From: Telluria antibiotica
GTDB taxonomy: Bacteria; Pseudomonadota; Gammaproteobacteria; Burkholderiales; Burkholderiaceae_D
Reading direction: 5' to 3'
Length of the DNA: 64,000 nt
Assembly: GCF_011682055.1 (NCBI RefSeq)
Contig: NZ_JAAQOM010000012.1
Location: forward strand, 62,001 to 126,000
This document shows, piece by piece, positions 53,001 through 60,832 of this stretch. Position 1 is the first letter of the stretch. Every line of letters starts with the position of its first letter. Position numbers and translations under genes: made by a program. The notes under the pieces were generated by a model. It was not told the DNA's origin. It was given only the letters and a program-made list of their open reading frames with translations, and ran no database searches.

Positions 53001-53057
53001 GGCGGCAATCCGGAGCAGGCGGCACGGGCCAACTCGATGCGCGCGACGCTGGCGTGA
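50046..53057 (+). CDS. fimV: FimV-type peptidoglycan-binding polar protein
   Basis: The 1003-residue product has a signal peptide (cleaved after AHA near 24), an N-terminal FimV domain starting GLGKLTVLSALGQPLRAEI, a LysM domain (about 199-255, YRVKPGDNLGRIA), one membrane helix (about 437-460) and a long acidic, Ala/Pro-rich cytoplasmic region. The C-terminal FimV domain contains LDLAIAYQEIGDKEGAREL. In Pseudomonas FimV organises type IV pili and cell poles. An in-frame ATG at 50022 would add eight residues. The position between asd and truA is normal for the group. Confidence 0.93.
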   Translation: MKSSALKKLTAAVASALVLTSAAHAAGLGKLTVLSALGQPLRAEIELTAVSGEEASGLSAKLASPEAFKAANIDFNPALLSLRFTVEQRGGRQFIRVSSTQPLNEPFVDMLLELSWNNGRLVREYTFLLDPAELRATQSAQVAPSETRAAPAARPQAAAPSTMDTARAQEPDRIAGHPPRRSERAAAEGDESAASKYRVKPGDNLGRIAAQVKPVDVSLDMMLVALYRANPDAFIGNNMNRLKSGRILTVPAGDAVRGADAAEAHGVVVAHAADFNAYRNKLAGQVGASEPAKAPEAGQGAAGKITAKVEERPTAANEAQDKLRLSKAAPAKPAGKSTTMSAEDRIAKEKELADAQSRVRELERNVSDLEKLATVKNKAGAEAAKNASAPPAAPAAQPQAPTAAATHAPAAPTKLPTIKPAVKPAAAPPEPGLMDFIMNNLPLVGGAAAALLLGGLLVAQRRKKLVVKTVAEPSVLGVPTEPAHSMFAETGGQSVDTNNSVFNSSFAPSASQLDTNEVDPVAEADVYIAYGRDAQAEEILKEALRTHPERAPVRLKLLEIYAARKDLRAFETQATELYATTRGQGDEWAQAAALGLSIDPMNPLYAHSAAPAVPVHSTEELGQQAMLSKELDDDAFRASAAHEADPFATQPAAAMDFGQHFADAMATAQPAPAPVTNAPSPTPVPMEDDHVLDFDLGGLAFEPVEAAPAPAPAAQAAQANDVPDFDFDMSAFEKPAAPAPAPVEPVEAVEPAVALDKAAHDPLDFAFDMDFAAPAPNPVPELEAHTDHDLLAPTAVPTAVPPAAADIEMASLAREFDLPDLPTELQASLPAEPAASAASEARDPLFDLDAMDFGLPETPHAESPASIPTAALDAHLFDIPATPAPAEATFAEPDRIVIEPVTEPVVPQFDMGGFDLDLPADGSLPLPEVQSLSEPEFAAPAADTAPAGALSPAHMEMETKLDLAIAYQEIGDKEGARELLEEVIRGGNPEQAARANSMRATLA

Positions 53058-53069
53058 GGTAACGGGTCT

Positions 53070-53870
53070 TTGGCACGCATCGCTTTGGGTGTCCAGTACG
53101 TGGGCACCGGCTGGAACGGATACCAGAAACAACCTTCGCGCGACACGGTCCAGGATCGGCTGGAGATCGCACTCGAGAAATTTGCCTGCACGCCGCTCGC
53201 GACGACATGCGCCGGCCGCACGGACGCCGGCGTCCACGCGATCGAGCAGGTCGTCCATTTCGATACGGACCTCGAACGCGCGCCGCAATCGTGGGTGCGC
53301 GGCACGAACGCCTTCCTGCCCGAATCCATCGTCGTGCGCTGGGCCCACGTCGTTGCACCGGACGCCGACGGGCAGGATTTCCACGCGCGCTTCTCGGCCC
53401 GCTCGCGCACCTATCACTACGTGCTGTACAACCATGCCAACCCGTCCGCGCTGCTGGCCGGGCGCGCCGGCTGGGTGTTCCGCCCGCTCGACGTCGAGCG
53501 CATGCGCGAGGCCGCCACGCATCTGATCGGCACGCACGATTTCACGAGCTTCCGCGCATCCGGCTGCCAGGCGAATTCGCCCGTCAAGCAGATGCACGAA
53601 GTGAAGATCGAACGGATGGGCGACATCATCGTGTTCACGGTGCGCGCCTCGGCGTTCCTGCACCACATGGTGCGCAACATCATGGGGTCGCTGATCTACG
53701 TGGGCACGGGGCGCAACGAGCCGGGCTGGATGGCCGAGGTGCTGGACGCGCGCTCGCGCGACGCGGCGGCGCCCACGTTCATGCCGGATGGGCTGTACCT
53801 TGCCGCGATCGACTACGATCCGAAGTGGGGATTGCCGCAGGAGCCAGCCGCTCCGCTGCCTTGGCTGTAA
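53070..53870 (+). CDS. truA: tRNA pseudouridine(38-40) synthase TruA
   Basis: The 266-residue enzyme makes pseudouridine in the anticodon stem-loop. The catalytic Asp is in CAGRTDAGVHA; RTYHYVLYN, HDFTSFRA and HHMVRNIMG are further family blocks. The start is a TTG at 53070, after GAGG about a dozen bases upstream; the next in-frame starts would cut the first strand (ARIALGVQY). It follows fimV by 12 bases. A palindromic repeat separates it from trpF. Confidence 0.94.
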   Translation: MARIALGVQYVGTGWNGYQKQPSRDTVQDRLEIALEKFACTPLATTCAGRTDAGVHAIEQVVHFDTDLERAPQSWVRGTNAFLPESIVVRWAHVVAPDADGQDFHARFSARSRTYHYVLYNHANPSALLAGRAGWVFRPLDVERMREAATHLIGTHDFTSFRASGCQANSPVKQMHEVKIERMGDIIVFTVRASAFLHHMVRNIMGSLIYVGTGRNEPGWMAEVLDARSRDAAAPTFMPDGLYLAAIDYDPKWGLPQEPAAPLPWL

Positions 53871-53892
53871 AATACTCGACTGACTACCTGCC

Positions 53893-53970
53893 GTAGGGTG
53901 GGCACCCCGTGCCCACGCGTAAGTTTGCGTCATGCCGGCTTTCGCGTGGGCGCAGGGGAGCCCAGCCTAC
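53893..53970. repeat. palindromic repeat copy 6 (paired, 78 bp)
   Basis: The same length and layout as copy 1, with GTAGGGTGGGCACCCCGTG on the left; the right arm has drifted (GGGGAGCCCAGCCTAC). It lies 22 bases after the truA stop. Confidence 0.85.
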
Positions 53971-54006
53971 GGCGGCCGATCCAGCACGTTCCATCGTCGA
54001 GCCATC

Positions 54007-54702
54007 ATGCCCCGCACCCGAATCAAGATCTGCGGCATCACCCGCGAACAAGACCTACACGCCGCCATCGACGCCGGCGCCGACGCCCTCGGCTTCGTGT
54101 TCTATCCGAAGAGCCCGCGCTACGTCACCGCGGCGCGCTACGCCGAGCTGGCCCGTGAACTGCCGCCGTACGTGAACGCCGTCGCCCTGTTCGTCAACGC
54201 GACGGTGGACGAGGTGAGCGACGTCGTCGCGGCAGGGCCGGTATCGCTGTTGCAATTCCACGGCGACGAAACGCCCGAGGAGTGCGCCGCGCTGGCGGCC
54301 GCCGTGCAGCGGCCGTTCACGCGGGCGTATCGCGTAAAACCTGACACGACGGGCGCCGATTTGCTAGAATCGGAAGCTCAATACCGCGCCGCATCGCCCT
54401 GGTTCTCGGGTCTCCTGCTCGACACCTACGTCGATGCCTACGGCGGCGCAGGAAAGGTTTTCGATTGGTCTCTAATTCCAAAAGAGCTCGCGCCTCGGGT
54501 CGTTTTGAGTGGTGGCTTGAGCGTACACAACGTGACTGGCGCGGTGGCGCAAGTACGCCCCTTCGCGGTCGACATCAGTAGCGGTGTCGAGGCGTCGAAG
54601 GGAATCAAGGATGCCCGCAAGATTGCCGCGTTCATCGACGCGGCGCGGGCAGGCGATGCCACCCTTTTGAGCCAGGAACACCATGAAAGCCAATCAAGTT
54701 AG
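54007..54702 (+). CDS. trpF: phosphoribosylanthranilate isomerase
   Basis: The 231-residue TIM-barrel enzyme catalyses the Amadori step of tryptophan synthesis. KICGITR at the start carries the catalytic Cys, FHGDE and LLDTY the acid and phosphate-binding parts, and VDISSGVE the C-terminal phosphate loop. The ATG at 54007 begins the conserved MPRTRIKICG. The 3' end overlaps trpB by 20 bases. The C-terminal extension after DAAR is longer than usual because of that overlap. Confidence 0.96.
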   Translation: MPRTRIKICGITREQDLHAAIDAGADALGFVFYPKSPRYVTAARYAELARELPPYVNAVALFVNATVDEVSDVVAAGPVSLLQFHGDETPEECAALAAAVQRPFTRAYRVKPDTTGADLLESEAQYRAASPWFSGLLLDTYVDAYGGAGKVFDWSLIPKELAPRVVLSGGLSVHNVTGAVAQVRPFAVDISSGVEASKGIKDARKIAAFIDAARAGDATLLSQEHHESQSS

Positions 54703-55927
54703 CGGCGCCCGGGCGCTGTTCAAGACCCCCGACTACCAACTGCCGGACACCACCGGCCACTTCGGCCCGTACGGCGGCTCGTTCGTCGCCGAGACGCTCA
54801 GCCACGCGCTGGCCGAGCTGAACGACGCGTACGCGCGCTACAGCCAGGACCCCGAGTTCCTCGAAGAATACCGCTACGAGCTGGCGCACTTCGTCGGCCG
54901 TCCTTCGCCCGTCTACCACGCCAAGCGCTGGTCCGAGCAAGGCGGCGGCGCGCAGATCTTCTTCAAGCGCGAAGACCTGAACCACACGGGCGCCCACAAG
55001 ATCAACAACGTGATCGGCCAGGCGCTGCTCGCGAAACGCATGGGCAAGCCGCGCATCATCGCCGAGACGGGCGCAGGCCAGCACGGCGTCGCGACCGCGA
55101 CGATCTGCGCCCGCTTCGGCCTCGAATGCGTGATCTATATGGGCAGCGAGGACGTCAAGCGCCAGGCGCAGAACGTCTACCGCATGAAGCTGCTGGGCGC
55201 GACGGTCGTCCCGGTGGAATCGGGCTCGAAGACCCTGAAGGACGCGCTGAACGAAGCGATGCGCGACTGGGTCACGAACATCGAGAACACGTTCTACATC
55301 ATCGGCACGGTCGCCGGTCCGCACCCGTATCCGATGATGGTGCGCGACTTCCAGTCCGTGATCGGCGAGGAATGCCGCGTGCAGATGCCGCAGATGACGG
55401 GCCGCCAGCCGGACTACGTCGTCGCCTGCATCGGCGGCGGCTCGAACGCGATGGGCATCTTTTATCCGTACATCGACGAGGCGGGCGTGAAGCTCGTGGG
55501 CGTCGAGGCGGCGGGCGAGGGCCTCGACTCCGGCAAGCACGCGGCGTCGCTGACGGCGGGCTTTCCCGGCGTCCTGCACGGCAACCGCACGTATCTGCTG
55601 CAGGACGAGCACGGACAGATCATCGAGACGCATTCCGTGTCGGCCGGCCTCGATTATCCGGGCGTCGGTCCGGAACACGCGTGGTTGAAGGACAGCCAGC
55701 GCGCGCAATACGTGTCGATCACGGACGACGAGGCGCTGGCCGCCTTCCACGACTGCTGCCGCATCGAGGGCATCATCCCGGCGCTGGAATCGTCGCACGC
55801 GATCGCCTACGCCGCCAAGCTGGCGCCCACGCTGCCGAAGGACCAGATCATCCTGGTGAACCTGTCGGGCCGCGGCGACAAGGACATGCACACCGTGGCG
55901 CAACGGGCGGGACTCAACTTCGGCTGA
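54683..55927 (+). CDS. trpB: tryptophan synthase beta subunit
   Basis: The 414-residue PLP enzyme condenses indole with serine. The PLP lysine is in NHTGAHKINN (near residue 106); GRPSPVYHAKR, CIGGGSNAMG and LSGRGDKD are the other cofactor and substrate blocks. It overlaps trpF by 20 bases and is followed by trpA after 43 bases, so trpFBA is one unit. Confidence 0.97.
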   Translation: MKANQVSGARALFKTPDYQLPDTTGHFGPYGGSFVAETLSHALAELNDAYARYSQDPEFLEEYRYELAHFVGRPSPVYHAKRWSEQGGGAQIFFKREDLNHTGAHKINNVIGQALLAKRMGKPRIIAETGAGQHGVATATICARFGLECVIYMGSEDVKRQAQNVYRMKLLGATVVPVESGSKTLKDALNEAMRDWVTNIENTFYIIGTVAGPHPYPMMVRDFQSVIGEECRVQMPQMTGRQPDYVVACIGGGSNAMGIFYPYIDEAGVKLVGVEAAGEGLDSGKHAASLTAGFPGVLHGNRTYLLQDEHGQIIETHSVSAGLDYPGVGPEHAWLKDSQRAQYVSITDDEALAAFHDCCRIEGIIPALESSHAIAYAAKLAPTLPKDQIILVNLSGRGDKDMHTVAQRAGLNFG

Positions 55928-55970
55928 GCCCCATTCAACCTTTGCCAACCACAGAACAAGGAATCAGAGC

Positions 55971-56771
55971 ATGTCCCGTATCGCACAAACCTTCGCCGCC
56001 CTGAAAGAGCAGGGCAAGACCGGCCTCGTCACCTTCATCACCGCCGGCGACCCTGCGCCGGAACTGACCGTCCCGCTGCTGCACGCCCTCGTCGCAGGCG
56101 GCGCCGACGTCCTCGAACTGGGCGTGCCGTTCTCGGACCCGATGGCGGAAGGCCCCGTCATCCAGCGTGCCTGCGAACGCGCGCTGACGTTCGGCGTCAG
56201 CATGACCGACGTGTTCGCGCAGATCGCGGAATTCCGCAAGACGAACGAGCACACGCCCGTCGTCCTGATGGGTTACGCGAACCCGATCGAGCGCATGGGC
56301 CAGAGCGAATTCGTCCGCCGCGCCAAGGCGGCCGGTGCCGACGGCGCCATCGTCGTCGACTATCCGCCGGAAGAATGCGAAGCGTTCGCCGCCGAGATGA
56401 AGGCGAACGGCCTCGACCTGATCTTCCTGCTCGCGCCAACGTCCACGGTCGAGCGCGTGAAGCAGGTGGCGCGCCATGGCAGCGGCTTCTCGTACTACGT
56501 GTCGCTGAAGGGCGTGACGGGCGCGGGCGGCATCGACACGGCCGACGTCGCGAAGCGCGTCGCCGCGATCCGCGAGCACGTCAAGCTGCCGATCGGCGTG
56601 GGCTTCGGCATCCGCGACGCCGCGACCGCCAAGTCGGTGGCGGCCGTGGCGGATGCGGTCGTGATCGGCAGCCGAATCATCCAGGAGCTGGAAAACACGC
56701 CGAAGGAGCAGGGGCCGGCGGCCGTGCGCGCCTTCGTCGCCGGGATCCGGGAAGCGCTGGACGCGCGCTAA
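55971..56771 (+). CDS. trpA: tryptophan synthase alpha subunit
   Basis: The 266-residue TIM-barrel subunit splits indole-3-glycerol phosphate. The catalytic Glu and Asp are in ADVLELGVPFSDPMAEGP and GAIVVDYPPEE; GFGIRD and VIGSRI are the C-terminal phosphate site. The stop codon TAA shares its last base with the first base of the 198-bp GGGGTCAGAGC element. Confidence 0.97.
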   Translation: MSRIAQTFAALKEQGKTGLVTFITAGDPAPELTVPLLHALVAGGADVLELGVPFSDPMAEGPVIQRACERALTFGVSMTDVFAQIAEFRKTNEHTPVVLMGYANPIERMGQSEFVRRAKAAGADGAIVVDYPPEECEAFAAEMKANGLDLIFLLAPTSTVERVKQVARHGSGFSYYVSLKGVTGAGGIDTADVAKRVAAIREHVKLPIGVGFGIRDAATAKSVAAVADAVVIGSRIIQELENTPKEQGPAAVRAFVAGIREALDAR

Positions 56772-56968
56772 AATTCGGGGTCAGAGCACAAATTCGGGGT
56801 CAGAGCGCTTTTCTTGGCAATTTACCGGCGACCAATCAAGTTGGTCCTGCCAGAGCGAGCACGACACGCGCCGCGGCAGGAACAATGGATCGGAGTCCTC
56901 TTTTTGCTGCCGAAGGAAATTCGCTCTGACCCCGAATCGTAGTGAAACGATGCTCTGACCCCGAATTT
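56771..56968. mobile_element. 198-bp non-autonomous element with GGGGTCAGAGC terminal repeats
   Basis: AAATTCGGGGTCAGAGC occurs twice in direct order at the left end (56771-56787, 56790-56806) and its reverse complement twice at the right end (56923-56937 as the 15-base core, 56952-56968 in full). The 115-base centre has no open gene and another small palindrome around a CCTGCC/GGCAGG pair. Structure suggests a MITE or a relic of a REP-associated transposase unit. It lies exactly between the trpA stop and the accD promoter. Confidence 0.75.
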
Positions 56969-57015
56969 CGCCAAGCACAAGATTGCCTAAAAAGCAAGTT
57001 ATTAACGGCAAGAAT

Positions 57016-57044
57016 TCGACAATCTGTATTCGAGCGATTACACT
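57016..57044 (+). promoter_or_regulatory. accD promoter
   Basis: TCGACA (57016-57021) and TACACT (57039-57044) with a 17-base spacer, 36 bases before the accD ATG. It lies downstream of the inserted element, so accD keeps its own promoter. Confidence 0.55.
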
Positions 57045-57079
57045 ACGCCCAATTCCAGAATTGCCGCAAAGGAGAGAAC

Positions 57080-57952
57080 ATGAGTTGGTTGGAAAAGCTG
57101 CTGCCCCCCCGGATCCAGCGCTCCGATGCCGCCAAACGCCAGACGATGCCCGAGGGCCTGTGGGTCAAGTGCCCGTCGTGCGAGTCGGTCCTGTATCGCT
57201 CCGACCTCGAGTCGAACCTGCATGTTTGCCCGAAGTGCAGCCACCACATGCGCATCCGCGCCCGCGACCGCCTCGACGCGCTGCTCGATGAAGGCGGCCG
57301 CTACGAGATCGGCCAGGACGTGCTGCCGGTCGACACCCTCAAGTTCAAAGACAGCAAGAAATATCCTGACCGTCTGAAAGACGCGATGGAAGCCACCGGC
57401 GAGACCGATTCCCTCGTCGTGCAGGGCGGTTCGATCATGAGCCTGCCGGTCGTCGTCGCGTGCTTCGCCTACGAATTCATGGCGGGCACGATGGGCTCCG
57501 TCCTCGGCGAGCGCTTTGCCCGTGGCGCCCAGGTGGCGCTCGAGCAGAAGGTGCCGTTCATCTGCATTACCGCCAGCGGCGGCGCGCGCATGCAGGAAGG
57601 CCTGCTGTCGCTGATGCAGATGGCCAAGACCACCGCCATGCTGACCAAGCTGTCCGAGAAAAAACTGCCGTTCATCAGCATCCTGACCGACCCGACGACG
57701 GGCGGCGTGTCGGCCTCGTTCGCGTTCATGGGCGACGTCGTCATCGCCGAACCGAAGGCGCTGATCGGTTTCGCCGGCCCGCGCGTCATCGAGAACACGG
57801 TGCGCGAAAAGCTGCCGGAAGGCTTCCAGCGTTCCGAGTTCCTGGTGCAGAAAGGCGCCATCGACATGATCGTCGACCGCCGCAAGATGCGCGAGGAACT
57901 CGCGCACCTGCTCGCGCTGCTGCAAAGCCAGCCGGCCGACGTCATCGCCTGA
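57080..57952 (+). CDS. accD: acetyl-CoA carboxylase carboxyltransferase beta subunit
   Basis: The 290-residue protein, with AccA, moves the carboxyl group from biotin to acetyl-CoA. An N-terminal zinc ribbon (CPSC at about 33-36, CPKC at about 52-55) is followed by the crotonase-type domain (TASGGARMQEG, DPTTGGVSASFA, GFAGPRVIE). The ATG at 57080 has an AAAGGAGAG ribosome-binding site. A long hairpin follows before folC. Confidence 0.97.
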   Translation: MSWLEKLLPPRIQRSDAAKRQTMPEGLWVKCPSCESVLYRSDLESNLHVCPKCSHHMRIRARDRLDALLDEGGRYEIGQDVLPVDTLKFKDSKKYPDRLKDAMEATGETDSLVVQGGSIMSLPVVVACFAYEFMAGTMGSVLGERFARGAQVALEQKVPFICITASGGARMQEGLLSLMQMAKTTAMLTKLSEKKLPFISILTDPTTGGVSASFAFMGDVVIAEPKALIGFAGPRVIENTVREKLPEGFQRSEFLVQKGAIDMIVDRRKMREELAHLLALLQSQPADVIA

Positions 57953-57962
57953 TCGTTCATCA

Positions 57963-58004
57963 CGAACGGCCGGCTTCCGCTTTGCGGCGCCGGCCGTTCG
58001 CATT
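57963..58004 (+). terminator. strong hairpin between accD and folC, possible terminator or attenuator
   Basis: CGAACGGCCGGC pairs perfectly with GCCGGCCGTTCG (12 bp, 14-base loop), followed by CATTTT. The T-run is short, and folC starts 16 bases after the stem, so partial termination or control of folC translation is possible. Confidence 0.6.
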
Positions 58005-58016
58005 TTGAAGCCTCCC

Positions 58017-59315
58017 ATGCCCAATCTCCCGACCACCTTGCCCGACTGGCTGGCGCTGCTCGAGTCGCGCCACGCCGAAACCCACATCGACATGGGACTG
58101 GACCGCGTCCGCACCGTCAAGGAGCGCATGGGCCTGGCCTTTTCCTGCCCCGTGATCATGGTCGCCGGCACCAACGGCAAAGGCTCCACGTGCGCCATGC
58201 TGGAAGCGATGCTGCTGCAGAGCGGCTACAAGGTCGGCCTGTACATCAAGCCGCACTTCCTCGACTTCAACGAGCGCGCCCGCATCAACGGCGAGATGGC
58301 CAGCGACGCCTCTCTGATCGCGGCGTTCGATGAAGTGGAGGCGCGCCGCGGCGACATCGACCTCACGTATTTCGAATTCACGACGCTCGCCATCATGCAC
58401 CTGCTGGCTACGTCCGGCGTCGACGTGGCGATCCTCGAGGTGGGCCTCGGCGGCCGCCTGGATGCCGTCAACGTGATCGATGCCGACGTGTCCATCGTCA
58501 CGAGCATCGACATCGACCACAAGGATTATCTGGGCGATACGCGCGAGGAGATCGGCTTCGAGAAGGCCGGCATCTTCCGCCCCGGCAAGCCGGCGATCTG
58601 CAGCGACCCGCAGCCGCCGCAATCGCTGATCGACCACGCGGAAAACATCGGCGCCGACCTGTGGCTGCTGGGTCGCGACTTCAACTACCAGGGCGACAAG
58701 CAGCAGTGGGCCTACGGCGGCCGCAACCAGCGCCGCAATTCGCTCGCGTATCCGGCGCTGCGCGGCGCCAACCAGCTGCTGAACGCATCGGCCGCGCTCG
58801 CTGCACTGGAAGCGTTGCGCAACGTGTTGCCGGTGGGGGCGCAGGATGCGCGCACGGGCCTCGCGCTCGTCGAGCTGCCGGGCCGCTTCCAGGTGCTGCC
58901 GGGCCGCCCGACGACGATCCTCGACGTCGCGCACAACCCGCACGCGGCGGCGACGCTCGCGCAGAACCTGTCGAACATGGGGTTCCACCGCTTCACGTAC
59001 GCCGTGTTCGGCATCATGCAGGACAAGGACATCGATGCCGTCGTCGCGCACATGGCGCCCAACATCGACCACTGGTGCGTGGCGGCGCTGCCGTCGCCCC
59101 GCTCGGCCGACCCGGCCGCGCTGGCCGCGAAGCTCGATGCGTTGAGGCCGGCGGGCGCGAAAGACGACGAATTCTCCGTCAAAACGTTCGCGAATCCGGC
59201 CGAAGCATTCGCAGATGCAACAAGCAGGGCCGGACAGGATGATAGAATAGTGGTCTTTGGTTCGTTCTACACCGTAGCAGGCGTGATGGCGGCCCGTAAA
59301 TCCTCTCTTCATTGA
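58017..59315 (+). CDS. folC: bifunctional folylpolyglutamate/dihydrofolate synthase
   Basis: The 432-residue Mur-type ligase adds glutamate to folates. The ATP loop is VAGTNGKGSTCAML; LEVGLGGRLDAVN and the C-terminal lobe (ILDVAHNPHAA) are family blocks. The ATG at 58017 is preferred; TTG 58005 is in frame. The order accD-folC-dedD-cvpA-purF is shared with E. coli. It ends 11 bases before the SPOR gene. Confidence 0.95.
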   Translation: MPNLPTTLPDWLALLESRHAETHIDMGLDRVRTVKERMGLAFSCPVIMVAGTNGKGSTCAMLEAMLLQSGYKVGLYIKPHFLDFNERARINGEMASDASLIAAFDEVEARRGDIDLTYFEFTTLAIMHLLATSGVDVAILEVGLGGRLDAVNVIDADVSIVTSIDIDHKDYLGDTREEIGFEKAGIFRPGKPAICSDPQPPQSLIDHAENIGADLWLLGRDFNYQGDKQQWAYGGRNQRRNSLAYPALRGANQLLNASAALAALEALRNVLPVGAQDARTGLALVELPGRFQVLPGRPTTILDVAHNPHAAATLAQNLSNMGFHRFTYAVFGIMQDKDIDAVVAHMAPNIDHWCVAALPSPRSADPAALAAKLDALRPAGAKDDEFSVKTFANPAEAFADATSRAGQDDRIVVFGSFYTVAGVMAARKSSLH

Positions 59316-59326
59316 CGTGACACCGC

Positions 59327-60271
59327 ATGGGTTTGTTCTCCCGTAAAAGCAAGCAGGACCGCCTCGCCGAGGACAGTGGCCGCTTCTACAGCAAGGACGA
59401 CGACGCCGCGATCGGCGAACGCGCCCGCGCCAAGCGCGCCAGCAACGCCGGTGGCGGCGCGACCCGCCGTCCCGGCAACGACCCCATGCTCCCCGAAAAG
59501 AAGCGGGCCCGCCGCCGCCTCGTCGGCGCCATCGCGCTGGCGCTCGCGGCCGCCGTCGGCCTGCCGATGCTGCTCGATTCCGAACCCAAGCCGATCGCCG
59601 GCGACATCGCCATCCAGATCCCCGCGAAGGACAAGGCCGCGCCGCTGCCCGTGCCCGCTGCCGAGAAGGCTGTATCCGCCGCGGACAGCGTCGACAAGGG
59701 CGAGGAAGTGATCGATGCGGCGACGGCCGCCAAGGCCCCGGCCGCCAAGCCGGACGCGGTGACCGCGCCGAAGGTCGAGCACAAGCCCGAACCTGCGAAG
59801 CCCGAGCCCGCCAAGCCCGAACACAAGGAAACGCCTAAGCCCGAGCACAAGGACGCACCCAAGGCCGAGCACAAGGAAGCGAAGCCCGAGCCGCGCCCAG
59901 CGGAAAAAGACAAGGCCCCCGTCAAGCCGAAAGCGGACGAGAAGCCCGCGAAGCCGCATGACGACACGGCGCGCGCGCTGGCGATCCTGGAAGGCAAGCA
60001 GGCCGAGAAGGCCGCCGAGAAGGAGCGCTCTGCCGAGTCCGGTCCGCAGAAATACGTGCTGCAGGTCGCGGCCATGTCGAGCGCGGAAAAGGCGGCCGAA
60101 GTGCAGGCCAAGCTGCGCGAAGCGGGCATTTCGTCGTACACGCAGAAGACGACGACGCCGTCCGGCGAACTGATCCGGGTGCGGGTCGGCCCCCTGAACA
60201 AGGAAGACGCCGAAAAAGTCCGCGCCAAACTGGGCCGCCTGGGCATGTCCGGCGCCATGACACCGGTCTGA
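59327..60271 (+). CDS. dedD: SPOR-domain protein, DedD-like
   Basis: The 314-residue protein has a short basic N-terminus, one membrane helix (about 64-83), a long Lys/Pro/Glu/Ala linker with repeated KPEHK units, and a C-terminal SPOR domain (about 236-313, YVLQVAAMSSAEKA ... RVRVGP). SPOR domains bind denuded septal peptidoglycan, so it probably acts in cell division. Position between folC and cvpA equals that of E. coli dedD, which supports the name; the sequences outside SPOR differ. Confidence 0.88.
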   Translation: MGLFSRKSKQDRLAEDSGRFYSKDDDAAIGERARAKRASNAGGGATRRPGNDPMLPEKKRARRRLVGAIALALAAAVGLPMLLDSEPKPIAGDIAIQIPAKDKAAPLPVPAAEKAVSAADSVDKGEEVIDAATAAKAPAAKPDAVTAPKVEHKPEPAKPEPAKPEHKETPKPEHKDAPKAEHKEAKPEPRPAEKDKAPVKPKADEKPAKPHDDTARALAILEGKQAEKAAEKERSAESGPQKYVLQVAAMSSAEKAAEVQAKLREAGISSYTQKTTTPSGELIRVRVGPLNKEDAEKVRAKLGRLGMSGAMTPV

Positions 60272-60314
60272 CGCCTGCCTGCCCGATGCCGACCATGAAC
60301 GTAGAAGCCGCGCC

Positions 60315-60803
60315 GTGACGATTTTCGACTACGTGGTGTTGTTCATTCTGGTCGCGTCGGTTGTCATCAGCACCATGCGCGGCCTCGTCAAGGAAATCCT
60401 GTCGCTGGCCGGCTGGGTGGCGGCCTTCATCGTCGCCAACGCCTTCGGTGCGAAGCTCGCGCCCATGCTACCATCCGTGATTCCGGGTGAAGCCTTGCGG
60501 CTGATCGTTGCCTTCATTGCATTGTTCCTCGGTGTGCGCGTGCTGATGGGCCTGTTGGCCCTCGCGATCAGCGCACTGATCGAGGCCTCCGGACTGAGCC
60601 TGGCCGACCGCGGCCTCGGCGGCCTGTTCGGATTGGGGCGGGGCATTGTAATCGTGCTGGCCGGCGTCATATTGTGCGGGATGACATCCATTCCCCAGCA
60701 GGCTTTCTGGAAAGACGCGCTGCTCTCGCCCTTGGCGGAAACCGGAGCGCGCACGGTCAAGCCTTTCTTGCCCGCTGCCTTCGCGCAGCACGTACAGTTT
60801 TGA
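60315..60803 (+). CDS. cvpA: CvpA family membrane protein
   Basis: The 162-residue product has four hydrophobic segments and the CvpA start (IFDYVVLFILVASVVISTMRGLVKEILSLAGW). In E. coli CvpA is needed for colicin V export and for envelope stress tolerance; the molecular role is unclear. The start is GTG at 60315. It precedes purF by 29 bases, as in E. coli. Confidence 0.94.
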   Translation: MTIFDYVVLFILVASVVISTMRGLVKEILSLAGWVAAFIVANAFGAKLAPMLPSVIPGEALRLIVAFIALFLGVRVLMGLLALAISALIEASGLSLADRGLGGLFGLGRGIVIVLAGVILCGMTSIPQQAFWKDALLSPLAETGARTVKPFLPAAFAQHVQF

Positions 60804-60832
60804 ACATCTCTTCACGGTATTAGGAGCACACC

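Noticed and set aside
53070..53120. Val in place of the usual Asp in the first strand of TruA (QYVGTGW)
   Set aside because: That residue is not the catalytic Asp, which is intact in GRTDAGVHA; probably neutral variation.
49998..53933. A 1311-codon open frame antisense to fimV and truA
   Set aside because: Low-complexity Arg/Gly/Val composition and no motif; fimV and truA on the other strand are well supported.
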